A stretch of 64,000 bases of DNA from DASUPK01 sp963736305 (lineage in GTDB: Bacteria; Actinomycetota; Thermoleophilia; Solirubrobacterales; 70-9). The stretch covers positions 930,001 to 994,000 of the forward strand of contig CAVTOD010000005.1 of NCBI GenBank assembly GCA_963736305.1, read 5' to 3'. Numbering within the stretch: the stretch's first letter is position 1; every line of letters begins with the position of its first letter. Positions 16,374 to 24,318 of the stretch are shown in pieces. A program made the position numbers and the translations under genes. The notes under the pieces were generated by a model. The model was not told the origin of the DNA and made no database searches. It saw only the letters and a list, made by a program, of their open reading frames with translations.

Positions 16374-17017
16374 AGAGCGTCAGTCCCAAGGGTCTCGACC
16401 TGCAGGAGCGGGTGATCGAGATCAATCGCGTCGCGAAGGTCGTCAAGGGCGGCCGGCGCTTCTCGTTCACCGCCCTGGTGGCGGTCGGCGACGAGGACTC
16501 CGTGGTCGGGATCGGCTACGGCAAGGCCCGCGAGGTCCCGCTCGCCATCCAGAAGGCGGTCGAGGACGCCCGCAAGAACCTGATCCGCGTGCCCAAGTAC
16601 GGACAGACCATCACGCACCGCGTGATCGGCCGCTTCGGCGCCGGCCACGTGGTCCTGCGCCCGGCCAGCCCCGGTACCGGTGTGATCGCCGGCGGCGGCG
16701 TGCGCGCCGTACTCGAGCTCGGCGGCGTGCGGGACGTGCTCACGAAGAGCATCGGCACGCAGAACCCGATCAACCTGGTCAAGGCGACGATGTCCGGCCT
16801 CTCGATGCTGCGCAGGCCGGAGGACGTCGCGAAGCTCCGTGGCATCTCCGTGCGCGAGGTGCTCGGCGTCGGCAACGGCAAGGCCGCTAAGCCGACGAAC
16901 GGCAAGGACGAGGCGCCGGTTACGGCCGAGGCCGTTGCCGCCGAGACGCCGGCAGCACCCCCAGCCGCCGAGGCTGCTGAGACTCCGCCCGCCGAGCCGA
17001 CTGGGGAGGCCTCCTGA
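16364..17017 (+). CDS. rpsE: 30S ribosomal protein S5 (uS5) with Ala/Pro/Glu tail
   Basis: S5 affects decoding fidelity and mRNA unwinding at the entry channel. Residues 1 to about 165 are a complete S5 (RVIEINRVAKVVKGGRRFSF, VGIGYGKAREVPLAIQKAVE, VGVGNGKA-like end of the C domain). The last 45-50 residues are a low-complexity Ala/Pro/Glu tail (TPAAPPAAEAAETPPAEP). The stop overlaps the rpmD ATG (TGATG). Confidence 0.95.
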   Translation: MAVESVSPKGLDLQERVIEINRVAKVVKGGRRFSFTALVAVGDEDSVVGIGYGKAREVPLAIQKAVEDARKNLIRVPKYGQTITHRVIGRFGAGHVVLRPASPGTGVIAGGGVRAVLELGGVRDVLTKSIGTQNPINLVKATMSGLSMLRRPEDVAKLRGISVREVLGVGNGKAAKPTNGKDEAPVTAEAVAAETPAAPPAAEAAETPPAEPTGEAS

Positions 17018-17196
17018 TGGCCGACGTGGTTCTCAAGCAGGTCCGCTCCTCCAACGGCGCCTCCGGCGTCCAGCGCGACACCCTGCGCTCCCTCAAGCTT
17101 GGCCGGATCGGCAGGGAGGCGAAGCACGCCGACACGCCGCAGCTCCGGGGAATGATCCGCAACGTGAGCCACCTGGTGGAGGTCGAGGATGGCTGA
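17017..17196 (+). CDS. rpmD: 50S ribosomal protein L30 (uL30)
   Basis: This is a 59-residue product beginning MADVVLKQVRSSNGASGVQR, with the family signature TLRSLKLGRIGREAKHADTP followed by QLRGMIRNVSHLVEVE. The position between rpsE and rplO is canonical. ATG 17017 overlaps the rpsE TGA, and its last 8 bases overlap the rplO start. Confidence 0.94.
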   Translation: MADVVLKQVRSSNGASGVQRDTLRSLKLGRIGREAKHADTPQLRGMIRNVSHLVEVEDG

Positions 17197-17677
17197 CGAG
17201 AAGCAGGATCAGGTCGGCCTCCACACCCTGAAGCCCGCTCCCGGCTCGCGCCGGCCGCGCAAGCGACTGGGGCGCGGCCCGGGCACCGGCCACGGCAAGA
17301 CCTCGGGCCGGGGCCACAAGGGCGCCGGCGCCCGCTCGGGCAGCAAGCGCAAGACGGCCTACGAGGGTGGCCAGAACCCGATCCACATGCGGATGCGCAA
17401 GCTCCGCGGCCCGAACAAGAAGATGTCGATGCCCTTCGAGAAGTTCCGGACGCGGACGCAGCCGGTCAACCTCTCCGACCTCGACTCTCGCTTCAAGGCG
17501 AATGACGAGGTGACGCCGGAGTCCCTGCGCGAGGCCGGCTTGGCCAAGCGCCGCCACCCGGTGAAGATCCTCGCCAAGGGTGAGATCTCGAAGAAGCTGA
17601 CGGTCAAGGCCAACGCGTTCAGCGCCCAGGCCAAAGAGAAGATCGAGGCGGCGGGAGGAACCGCAGAGATCATCTGA
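17189..17677 (+). CDS. rplO: 50S ribosomal protein L15 (uL15)
   Basis: L15 is a late assembly protein of the 50S core. The 162-residue product has the Gly/Arg-rich N terminus (RLGRGPGTGHGKTSGRGHKG), the GGQNPIHMRMRKLRG block and a C-terminal alpha/beta domain. It starts 8 bp inside rpmD and ends in TGATG overlap with secY. Confidence 0.95.
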   Translation: MADEKQDQVGLHTLKPAPGSRRPRKRLGRGPGTGHGKTSGRGHKGAGARSGSKRKTAYEGGQNPIHMRMRKLRGPNKKMSMPFEKFRTRTQPVNLSDLDSRFKANDEVTPESLREAGLAKRRHPVKILAKGEISKKLTVKANAFSAQAKEKIEAAGGTAEII

Positions 17678-18936
17678 TGCTGCAGACCGTCCTCAACGCC
17701 TTCACGGTCCAGGAGATCCGCAAAAAGCTGATCTTCACGGCGGGGATCCTCGCGCTCTACCGGCTCGGCGCCTACATCCCCTCGCCCGGAGTCAACGCGC
17801 AGGCGATCCAGGACGGCGTCAACGGCGTCGGGGGCTCGAACATCCTCGGCTTCCTCAACCTCTTCTCCGGCGGAAGCCTCTCGCGGCTCTCCCTGTTCGC
17901 ACTCGGGATCATGCCCTACATCACGGCGTCGATCATCCTGCAGCTCCTGACGGTCGTGGTGCCCTCACTGGAGCGGCTCCAGAAGGAGGGCGAGGTCGGG
18001 CAGCAGAAGATCACGCAGTACACGCGCTACCTGACTGTGGTCCTCGCCTTCGCGCAGTCACTCGGCTTCGTGTTCCTGTTCACCTCGGGTGGCAGCAACA
18101 TCATTGGCGAGCGGACCTTCCCGAAGGTCTTCCTGATCGTCGTCTGCCTGACCGCCGGATGCACGATCCTGATGTGGATGGGAGAGCTGATCACGCAGCG
18201 CGGGATCGGCAACGGCATCTCGCTGATGATCTTCGCCTCGATCGTCTCCCGCATCCCGGAGGGAATCCAGAAATGGTGGACGAACCCGGATCAGGTGTTC
18301 GTCGTGATGATGCCCTTCATCGCGCTCGCGGTGATCGTCGCGATCGTCTACGTCCAGGAGGGCCAGCGCCGGATCCCGGTTCAGTACGCCAAACGCGTGG
18401 TGGGGCGCCGGATGACATCCGGCGGATCGACCTACCTACCGCTGCGGGTGAACATGGCGGGCGTGATCCCGGTGATCTTCGCCGCGTCGATCATGGCCTT
18501 CCCGCCGACCATCGGCCAGATGATCAATACCCCCGCCGCCCTCGACTTCGCCGCGTTCTTCAGCCCGAACAGCTGGCACTACGTGGTCGGAGAAGTCTTC
18601 TTCATCGTGATCTTCACCTACTTCTATACGGCGGTCACCTTCAACCCGGTGGACCAGGCCGACAACCTGAAGAAGTACGGCGGCTTCATCCCCGGCGTGC
18701 GGCCGGGACGACCTACCGCCGAATACCTGGACCGCATCCTGTCCAGGCTCACCTTCCCCGGCGCCCTCTATCTGGGCGCGGTCGCTGCGTTGCCGACCAT
18801 CCTGATCTCTCAGACGTCGGCCAACTTCTTCTTCGGCGGGACCTCGATCCTGATCGTCGTCGGCGTGGCGCTCGACACGGTCAAGCAGCTGGAAGCGCAG
18901 CTGATGATGCGCAACTACGAGGGCTTCCTGAAGTGA
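17677..18936 (+). CDS. secY: Protein translocase subunit SecY
   Basis: SecY is the channel subunit of the Sec translocon in the inner membrane. The 419 residues contain ten transmembrane segments and the conserved GIMPYITASIILQLLTVVVP (TM2), GIGNGISLMIFASI, RVVGRRMTSGGSTYLPLRVN before TM6-7, and the cytosolic loop GFIPGVRPGRPTAEYLDRI with the Arg needed for SecA function. It is coupled to rplO by TGATG. Confidence 0.97.
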   Translation: MLQTVLNAFTVQEIRKKLIFTAGILALYRLGAYIPSPGVNAQAIQDGVNGVGGSNILGFLNLFSGGSLSRLSLFALGIMPYITASIILQLLTVVVPSLERLQKEGEVGQQKITQYTRYLTVVLAFAQSLGFVFLFTSGGSNIIGERTFPKVFLIVVCLTAGCTILMWMGELITQRGIGNGISLMIFASIVSRIPEGIQKWWTNPDQVFVVMMPFIALAVIVAIVYVQEGQRRIPVQYAKRVVGRRMTSGGSTYLPLRVNMAGVIPVIFAASIMAFPPTIGQMINTPAALDFAAFFSPNSWHYVVGEVFFIVIFTYFYTAVTFNPVDQADNLKKYGGFIPGVRPGRPTAEYLDRILSRLTFPGALYLGAVAALPTILISQTSANFFFGGTSILIVVGVALDTVKQLEAQLMMRNYEGFLK

Positions 18937-18949
18937 CGGGCGCGACCGG

Positions 18950-19642
18950 GTGCCGGGCTTGCCCGAGCTGAACCTCATCCTTCTCGGCCCGCCCGGCAGC
19001 GGGAAGGGAACACAGGGCGAGCGCCTCCAGGAGGACTTCCGGCTCCCGTACTACGCGACGGGGGACATTCTGCGTGCCGCGGTCAAGGACGGGACCGAGA
19101 TCGGCAAACAGGCCAAGAAGTACATGGACCGCGGCGACCTCGTCCCGGACGAGGTGATCATCGGGGTGATCGCGGAGCGGCTCCAGCAGGAGGAGGCCGC
19201 CGACGGCTTCATCCTCGATGGCTTTCCGCGCACCGTGCCCCAGGCCGAGGCCCTCGACGAGAAGATGACCGAGCTGCGGCGCGAGATGACCGCCGCGATC
19301 CTGATCGACGTCTCCGAGGACGAGGTCGTCCGCAGGCTCGGCGGGCGCCGTACCTGCGAGCAGAACCCGAGCCACATCTACCACGTCGAGTTCGACCCTC
19401 CCAAGGAGGAGGGCATCTGCGACATCGACAGCGGCAAGCTGATCGTCCGGGATGACGACAAGCCCGACGTGATCAAGAACCGCCTCAAGCAGTACCGGGA
19501 GAAGACCGAGCCTCTGATCGACTACTACGAGGAGCGCGGCACCCTCAACCGCGTGCAGGGCGAGCGCCCGCCGGACGAGGTCGAGGAGGCGATCCACGCG
19601 CTCCTCGCAACGCTCCGCCGCGAGGAGGAGATGGAGATATGA
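18950..19642 (+). CDS. adk: Adenylate kinase
   Basis: Adenylate kinase catalyses ATP + AMP to 2 ADP. The 230-residue product has the P-loop GPPGSGKGTQ (residues 12-21), YYATGDILRAAV and DGFPRTVPQAEAL in the AMP site. It has a long LID (GRRTCEQNPSHIYHVEF to EGICDIDSG) in which only two of the four zinc-type Cys positions remain, so structural zinc is doubtful. GTG 18950 is chosen; a TTG at 18959 is an alternative. It follows secY by 13 nt in the usual secY-adk-map order. Confidence 0.95.
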   Translation: MPGLPELNLILLGPPGSGKGTQGERLQEDFRLPYYATGDILRAAVKDGTEIGKQAKKYMDRGDLVPDEVIIGVIAERLQQEEAADGFILDGFPRTVPQAEALDEKMTELRREMTAAILIDVSEDEVVRRLGGRRTCEQNPSHIYHVEFDPPKEEGICDIDSGKLIVRDDDKPDVIKNRLKQYREKTEPLIDYYEERGTLNRVQGERPPDEVEEAIHALLATLRREEEMEI

Positions 19643-19655
19643 GAGGAACCAGCCC

Positions 19656-20423
19656 ATGTATCGCGGCATGATCATCCGCAAGACCTCCGAGCAGATCGAC
19701 GCGATGGCGGAGGCCGGCAAGATCCAGGCCCGCTGCCTGCGCATGCTTCGCTCCAAGGCCCGACCGGGAATCACCACCAAGGAGCTCGACGAGACCGCGG
19801 AGAAGTTCATCCGCTCGCAGGGCGCGGTGCCCTCGTTCAAGGGCTATCGGGGCTTCCCCGGCTCGATCTGCACCTCACCGAACTCGATGGTCGTCCACGG
19901 CATTCCCGGGCCCTACGAGCTGCGTCGTGGAGACATCCTCTCGATCGACTGCGGCGTGACCTACGAGGGCTGGGTCGCCGACGCGGCGATCACCGTCCCC
20001 ATAGGCGAGAAGCCGGAGGGCGCCGAGCCCCTGCTCACCACCACCGGAGACGCCCTCTTCGAGGGCATCGCGCAGGCGGTGAAGGGGAACCACCTGAGCG
20101 ACATCTCCCACGCCGTCCAGCAGCGCGTCGAGCGCGACGACCTTTCCATCATTCGCACCCTTGTCGGCCACGGGATCGGCCGCGACATGCACGAGGACCC
20201 GCAGATCCCGAACTTCGGCGACCCAGGGAAGGGGCCGGAGCTCGAGATCGGCATGGTCCTCGCGATCGAGCCGATGGTGAACGCCGGCGGCGCCGACGTC
20301 CGGATGGGCTCAGATGGCTGGGCGGTCTATTCCCAGGACGACTCGCTGGCGGCGCACTTCGAGTTCACCGTCGCGGTCACGGAGGACGGGCCGCGCATCC
20401 TCACCCCCTGGCACCTGGACTGA
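19656..20423 (+). CDS. map: Methionine aminopeptidase, type I
   Basis: This enzyme removes N-terminal Met from nascent proteins. The 255-residue type I enzyme has the metal ligands in CGVTYEGWVADAAITV (two Asp), GHGIGRDMHEDPQIPNFG (His), EIGMVLAIEPMVNAGG (Glu) and a final Glu in AAHFEFTVAVTEDGPRILT. There is no N-terminal zinc-finger or SH3-binding extension. GAGAGGAA lies 9 nt before ATG 19656. infA, which normally follows, is absent. Confidence 0.96.
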   Translation: MYRGMIIRKTSEQIDAMAEAGKIQARCLRMLRSKARPGITTKELDETAEKFIRSQGAVPSFKGYRGFPGSICTSPNSMVVHGIPGPYELRRGDILSIDCGVTYEGWVADAAITVPIGEKPEGAEPLLTTTGDALFEGIAQAVKGNHLSDISHAVQQRVERDDLSIIRTLVGHGIGRDMHEDPQIPNFGDPGKGPELEIGMVLAIEPMVNAGGADVRMGSDGWAVYSQDDSLAAHFEFTVAVTEDGPRILTPWHLD

Positions 20424-20471
20424 AGGCTGCTCAGGCACGGCCCAGGCACGTGCGCTGCTACCATTCCACGG

Positions 20472-20503
20472 GTCGGTTCACGCCTGGCGTGGCCGACGTT
20501 TTT
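20472..20503 (+). terminator. Intrinsic terminator between map and rpmJ
   Basis: GTCGG then CACGC, loop CTG, GCGTG then CCGAC form a nearly continuous stem followed by G and five T. A TACCAT -10-like hexamer at 20456-20461 lies just upstream, so this is either the end of the map transcript or an attenuator at the head of a new rpmJ-rpsM transcript. Confidence 0.6.
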
Positions 20504-20577
20504 CACGCCTGTAGGCCCGACTCCTGGGGCCGGCGGGCTTACTCCCAGCCCGATACGACCCCATTGAAAGAAGGGGA

Positions 20578-20691
20578 ATGAAGGTCCGAGCGTCTGTAAA
20601 GCCCATGTGTGAGAAGTGCAAGGTGATCCGCCGCGGCGGCGCCGTGCTCGTGATCTGCCCGAATCCCCGCCACAAGCAGAGGCAGGGCTAG
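20578..20691 (+). CDS. rpmJ: 50S ribosomal protein L36 (bL36), zinc form
   Basis: This is a 37-residue product MKVRASVKPMCEKCKVIRRG..., with Cys11, Cys14, Cys27 and His32 as the zinc site, exactly family length. AAGGGGA precedes ATG 20578. It sits at its usual position upstream of rpsM, but infA is missing before it. Bridging element 3 starts directly at its stop. Confidence 0.95.
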   Translation: MKVRASVKPMCEKCKVIRRGGAVLVICPNPRHKQRQG

Positions 20692-20855
20692 ATGCCGGCC
20701 ACCACGACCACGCACGCCTGGATGACGCGCATGGCGCGTCGCATCTCTGCGTCCTCGGGCTCGCCTTTGGCACCACCAAAGGCTTCGCCCTGCGTCCTTG
20801 AGCTGCTCGGCCATGCGCGCCCCCAGGCGCACGTGGCCATGGAGGCCGGCATCTG
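20690..20855 (+). repeat. Bridging hairpin element, copy 3 (rpmJ/rpsM)
   Basis: Arms AGATGCCGGCC (20690-20700) and GGCCGGCATCT (20844-20854) are perfectly complementary and differ from the arms of copies 1 and 2. Inside, CCTGG pairs with CCAGG and GCGCATGGC with GCCATGCGC. The apical part GGGCTCGCCTTTGGC / GCCAAAGG-type hairpin is nearly base-for-base that of copy 1. The element occupies the gap exactly from the rpmJ stop to the rpsM start. Confidence 0.87.
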
Positions 20856-20856
20856 A
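20692..20856 (+). CDS. Mini-ORF inside bridging element 3
   Basis: A 54-codon frame starts immediately after the rpmJ TAG and ends with TGA overlapping the rpsM ATG (TGATG). It contains THAWMTRMARRISASSGSPL, then PPKASPCVLELLGHARPQ, combining segments shared with the mini-ORFs at 1311 and 10176. GGAGG sits in the 3' arm 11 nt before the rpsM ATG, so the stem would mask it until ribosomes open it. Confidence 0.42.
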   Translation: MPATTTTHAWMTRMARRISASSGSPLAPPKASPCVLELLGHARPQAHVAMEAGI

Positions 20857-21239
20857 TGGCGCGGATCGCTGGAGTCAACCTGCCCCTCAACAAGCGGGCC
20901 GAGATCGGCCTCACCTACGTCTTCGGCATCGGCCGCTCGACGGCCAACGAGATCCTGAAGGCGACGGGCGTCGACCCGAACACGGCGGTCAAGGACCTGA
21001 CCGAGGACGAGATCATCAAGCTTCGCGACGCGGTCGAGGACCATGAGGTCGAGGGAGATCTGCGCCGGGAGCGCTCGCAGAACGTCAAGCGCCTTCAGGA
21101 GATCGGCTCCTACCGGGGACTGCGGCATCGCCGCGGGTTGCCCGTCCGGGGCCAGCGCACCAAGACCAACGCGCGCGGCCGCAAGGGCCCGCGCCGGATG
21201 AGCGTTGCGGGCCGCAAGAAGGCCCCGCAGCCCAAGTGA
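20856..21239 (+). CDS. rpsM: 30S ribosomal protein S13 (uS13)
   Basis: S13 contacts P-site tRNA and the 50S head bridge. The 127-residue product has MARIAGVNLPLNKRAEIGLT, the GIGRSTANEIL helix-hairpin-helix, the RGLRHRRGLPVRGQRTKTNA signature and a basic tail. The start overlaps the preceding mini-ORF stop. Confidence 0.96.
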   Translation: MARIAGVNLPLNKRAEIGLTYVFGIGRSTANEILKATGVDPNTAVKDLTEDEIIKLRDAVEDHEVEGDLRRERSQNVKRLQEIGSYRGLRHRRGLPVRGQRTKTNARGRKGPRRMSVAGRKKAPQPK

Positions 21240-21259
21240 TCGACGGAGGAATTCGCTAG

Positions 21260-21655
21260 ATGCCACCAGCTCCGAAGAAGGGTCGATCGCGCCGCAAGGT
21301 CCGCAAGAACGTCACCTACGGCCAGGCCCACATCAAGACTTCGTTCAACAACACCATCGTGACCCTGACCGACCCAGAGGGCAACGTGATCGCGTGGGAG
21401 TCCGCCGGCAGCGCCGGTTTCAAGGGCTCTCGCAAATCGACCCCGTTTGCCGCCCAGGTGACCGCCGACGCGGCCGCCAAGAAGGGCATGGAGCACGGGC
21501 TCGAGAAGGTCGAGGTCTACGCCAAGGGCGCCGGGTCCGGCCGCGAGACCGCGATCCGGTCGCTGCAGGCTGCCGGCCTGGACGTGACGACGGTGAAGGA
21601 CGTGACGCCGCAGGCCCACAACGGCTGCCGCCCCCGCAAGCGGAGGCGCGTCTGA
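21260..21655 (+). CDS. rpsK: 30S ribosomal protein S11 (uS11)
   Basis: S11 lies on the platform near the E site and the Shine-Dalgarno duplex. The 131-residue product has HIKTSFNNTIVTLTDPEGNV, GFKGSRKSTPFAAQ, the GSGRETAIRSL motif and the C-terminal THN-type PQAHNGCRPRKRRRV. GGAGGAA precedes ATG 21260. Its TGA overlaps the rpsD ATG. Confidence 0.96.
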   Translation: MPPAPKKGRSRRKVRKNVTYGQAHIKTSFNNTIVTLTDPEGNVIAWESAGSAGFKGSRKSTPFAAQVTADAAAKKGMEHGLEKVEVYAKGAGSGRETAIRSLQAAGLDVTTVKDVTPQAHNGCRPRKRRRV

Positions 21656-22275
21656 TGGCCCGCGACACCGGTGCACAGTGCAAGCAGTGCCGCCGCGAGG
21701 GACAGAAGCTGTTCCTCAAGGGCTCACGCTGCTTCACCGACAAGTGCGGCGTCGAGCGCCGCTCCTATCCGCCGGGCGAGCACGGCCGCGGCCGCATGCG
21801 GCAGTCCGAGTACCGGGCGCAGCTGCGCGAGAAGCAGAAGGCCAAGCGCTACTACCAGGTGCTCGAGAAGCAGTTCGCGACTTACTACGACAGGGCGAGC
21901 CGCCAGGAGGGCGTCACGGGCGAGAACCTGCTGCGCCTGCTGGAGTGCCGCCTGGACAACGTCCTGGTGCGCCTCGGCTTCGCGGCCTCCCGCCGCCAGG
22001 CCCGCCAGCTGGTCAGCCACGGCCACTGGACCGTGAACGGCCGCCGTGTCGACATCCCCTCGTACCAAGTGAAGCCGGACGACGTGATCACCATCAAGCC
22101 CAACAGCGCGGGCACCGATGTGGTGCGAAACGCGACCGAGCTCACGTCCGGAGTGCCGGCCTGGCTGCAGGCCGACCACGACTCGCTCAACGCCAAGGTG
22201 CTGAGGCTTCCTGAGAGAAGCGAGATCTCAGCCCCCGTCGAGGAACAGCTCATCGTCGAGCTGTACTCGAAGTAA
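21655..22275 (+). CDS. rpsD: 30S ribosomal protein S4 (uS4), zinc type
   Basis: S4 is a primary 16S rRNA binder and fidelity protein. The 206-residue product keeps a four-cysteine zinc site (Cys9, Cys12, Cys26, Cys31). The S4 RNA-binding domain is in RLDNVLVRLGFAASRRQARQ and LVSHGHWTVNGRRVDIPSY. ATG 21655 overlaps the rpsK stop; upstream in-frame codons are rejected because they run through rpsK. Confidence 0.96.
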   Translation: MARDTGAQCKQCRREGQKLFLKGSRCFTDKCGVERRSYPPGEHGRGRMRQSEYRAQLREKQKAKRYYQVLEKQFATYYDRASRQEGVTGENLLRLLECRLDNVLVRLGFAASRRQARQLVSHGHWTVNGRRVDIPSYQVKPDDVITIKPNSAGTDVVRNATELTSGVPAWLQADHDSLNAKVLRLPERSEISAPVEEQLIVELYSK

Positions 22276-22302
22276 CCCCCCAGAGAAGGAAGTAGATACC
22301 TG

Positions 22303-23292
22303 ATGGAAGCAATGACCACCCTGCCAGATTTCCAAGTGCCCAAGATCGCGGGCGAGGATGCCGAGTCGAACAAGGGCACCTTCACCATCGAGCCCCTCGA
22401 CAAGGGCTTCGGCTACACCTTCGGCAACAGCCTGCGCCGAGTGCTGCTCTCCTCCCTTGGTGGCGCCGCGATCACCAGCGTCCGCATCGAGGGGGTCGCG
22501 CACGAGTTCTCGACCATCCCTGGGCTGAAGGAGGACGTCACCGACCTCGTCCTGAACCTCAAGGACATCGTCGTGCGGATGCACACCGACGCGGATGAGG
22601 TGGAGACCCCGCTGGTCGCCACCGGCCCCGGTGAGGTGAAGGCCAAGGACATCGACCTGCCCGCCGGTGTTGAGATCCTCAACCCCGAGGCGCCGATCGC
22701 CACCCTCGAGAAGAAGACCAAGCTCGAGATGTACCTGACGATCGGCCGCGGCCGTGGCTACTCCCCGGCCGACGAGAACAAGTCCGATGACAAGCCCATC
22801 GGCGTGATCCCGATCGACGCGATCTTCTCGCCGATCCGCCGCGCCGCCTATTCGGTCGATTCGGCCCGAGTCGGGCAGCGCACCGACTTCGACAAACTCA
22901 CGCTCGAGGTCGAGACCGACGGGTCCATCGAGCCCGGCGCCGCGCTCCGCGAGGCCGCCGAGATCCTGATCAAGAGCCTGGCGATCTTCACCACCGCCGA
23001 CCGCGTGGATGAGCTGCGGGGGGAGGGCGCGATCGTCGCGAGCGACGGAAGAGGCGGCGGCGAGACCGCGGCCGTTCCGGGCGCGGATGGGCTCGACGAG
23101 ATCCTGATCGAGGAGCTCGAGCTGGGTGTTCGCTCCTACAACTGCCTGAAGCGGGCCGGGATCCAGACGGTCGGCGAGCTCGTGCGGAAGTCGGAGTCGG
23201 AGCTCAACGCGATCCCGAACTTCGGTCGCAAGTCGATCGAGGAAGTCCAGGAGACCCTGCGCGCCCGCGGCCTCTCGCTGCGAGCGGACTAG
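22303..23292 (+). CDS. rpoA: RNA polymerase alpha subunit
   Basis: RpoA scaffolds RNA polymerase assembly, and its C-terminal domain binds UP elements and activators. The 329-residue product has the NTD motif LDKGFGYTFGNSLRRVLLSS and the CTD with IEELELGVRSYNCLKRAGIQ, TVGELVRKSESEL and NFGRKSIEEV. An acidic/Gly linker sits near residues 243-262. GAAGGAAG precedes the start. It is the penultimate gene of the alpha operon. Confidence 0.97.
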   Translation: MEAMTTLPDFQVPKIAGEDAESNKGTFTIEPLDKGFGYTFGNSLRRVLLSSLGGAAITSVRIEGVAHEFSTIPGLKEDVTDLVLNLKDIVVRMHTDADEVETPLVATGPGEVKAKDIDLPAGVEILNPEAPIATLEKKTKLEMYLTIGRGRGYSPADENKSDDKPIGVIPIDAIFSPIRRAAYSVDSARVGQRTDFDKLTLEVETDGSIEPGAALREAAEILIKSLAIFTTADRVDELRGEGAIVASDGRGGGETAAVPGADGLDEILIEELELGVRSYNCLKRAGIQTVGELVRKSESELNAIPNFGRKSIEEVQETLRARGLSLRAD

Positions 23293-23323
23293 GGCGACTA
23301 GAGTTCCGGCCGGAGCGACGGCG

Positions 23324-23677
23324 ATGAGGCACCAGCGAAAGAGAGCGAAGCTGAGCCGCGATGCGGCTCACCGAACCTCGATGCTGCGGACCATGTCCAA
23401 GCAGCTGATCGAGCACGAGCGGATCCGGACGACTCAGCCCAAGGCGAAGGCCCTGAAGCCCGAGTTCGAGAAGCTGATCACGCTCGCGAAGCGAGGGGAC
23501 CTGCATTCACGCCGCCTGGCGCTCTCCGAGCTCCACAACGACAAGTTCGCGGTGCACAAACTGTTCGAGGAGATCGCCCCGCGCTATCAGGAGCGCCCGG
23601 GCGGCTATACGCGGATCGTGAAGCTCGGCCCGCGCCGGAGCGATTCGGCCGAGATGGTGTTCCTGGAGCTGGTCTAG
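23324..23677 (+). CDS. rplQ: 50S ribosomal protein L17 (bL17)
   Basis: The 117-residue product begins MRHQRKRAKLSRDAAHRTSM and has the conserved LIEHERIRTTQPKAKAL and C-terminal RIVKLGPRRSDSAEMVFLEL. GGAG lies 8 nt upstream of ATG. It is the last gene of the alpha operon and converges on a small membrane gene with only 6 bp between stops. Confidence 0.96.
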   Translation: MRHQRKRAKLSRDAAHRTSMLRTMSKQLIEHERIRTTQPKAKALKPEFEKLITLAKRGDLHSRRLALSELHNDKFAVHKLFEEIAPRYQERPGGYTRIVKLGPRRSDSAEMVFLELV

Positions 23678-23683
23678 CTCCAG

Positions 23684-23962
23684 CTAACGACCGACCTTGA
23701 AGCTCGAGCCGGAGCCCTTCCGGTTCGGGCCAAGCGCGAACATCAGGGCGACCGTGAACGCCACGATCACGCCGAGCACGACCCACTGGGCCCAATTCTC
23801 GATCGTCGAGAGCGCGACGACGCAGAGGGCGATTCCGACGATCAGCGCAATCACGCTGTAGATCGCAGAGCCCTTCTCGGAGCCTCTGCGGATCCCCTCT
23901 CCGCCGGCAAGCAGGTCGCTGCGCTCGTACTGGGAGCGCTGGGTGATGTCAGTGTTTGCCAT
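23684..23962 (-). CDS. Small two-TM membrane protein (WAQWVVLG family)
   Basis: This is a 92-residue product, MANTDITQRSQYERSDLLAG, with a polar N terminus and two transmembrane segments (about 34-53 and 59-77) flanking the signature IENWAQWVVLG. It ends LGPNRKGSGSSFKVGR. The neighbouring gene at 24046 shares the segment as IDNWSQWVVLG...SPNRRGD, so they are paralogs. GGGAGAG precedes ATG 23962. Function unknown. Confidence 0.7.
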   Translation of the reverse strand: MANTDITQRSQYERSDLLAGGEGIRRGSEKGSAIYSVIALIVGIALCVVALSTIENWAQWVVLGVIVAFTVALMFALGPNRKGSGSSFKVGR

Positions 23963-24045
23963 ATCTCTCCCTATTCGACGCTGGTCCTCAGAGACCTTAC
24001 GCGCACGTGTGGCCGTTTGGCAGTGAGTGCCCTCACAGAGCTGCC

Positions 24046-24297
24046 TCAGTCGCCGCGGCGGTTGGGACTGACCGCGATCATGAAGCCGATCACCGTGACG
24101 ATGATCGCCCCGAGCACCACCCACTGGGACCAGTTGTCGATCTGATCGAAGGCGATTGCCGCGCCGACCATGCCGAGGATGAGGACGATGATCTCGTAGG
24201 CCGCGAGGCCTGCCCTGCTGGGACGGCGCCCGAAGAGCTCCTGGCGCGCCTCGTCGCGCGAGATCGAGGGCGGTTCGTCCGAGCCGGGCAGGGGCAC
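24046..24297 (-). CDS. Small two-TM membrane protein, paralog of 23684 gene
   Basis: This is an 83-residue product from GTG 24297 (VPLPGSDEPPSISRDEARQE), with two membrane segments around IDNWSQWVVLG and the C-terminal AVSPNRRGD. The start is uncertain because the frame stays open far upstream, antisense to truA. GTG 24297 is chosen because the truA ATG at 24319 limits the space. Paralogy to the next gene suggests a duplicated membrane component of unknown role. Confidence 0.6.
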   Translation of the reverse strand: MPLPGSDEPPSISRDEARQELFGRRPSRAGLAAYEIIVLILGMVGAAIAFDQIDNWSQWVVLGAIIVTVIGFMIAVSPNRRGD

Positions 24298-24318
24298 CGC
24301 TGGGTAGTGTCGCGCACT

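Noticed and set aside
20071..20801. Minus-strand frames with MAEQLKDRGRRDATRHARHP-type peptides in elements 2 and 3
   Set aside because: They are the reverse complement of the plus-strand mini-ORFs and do not respect junctions on the minus strand, where no genes are encoded.
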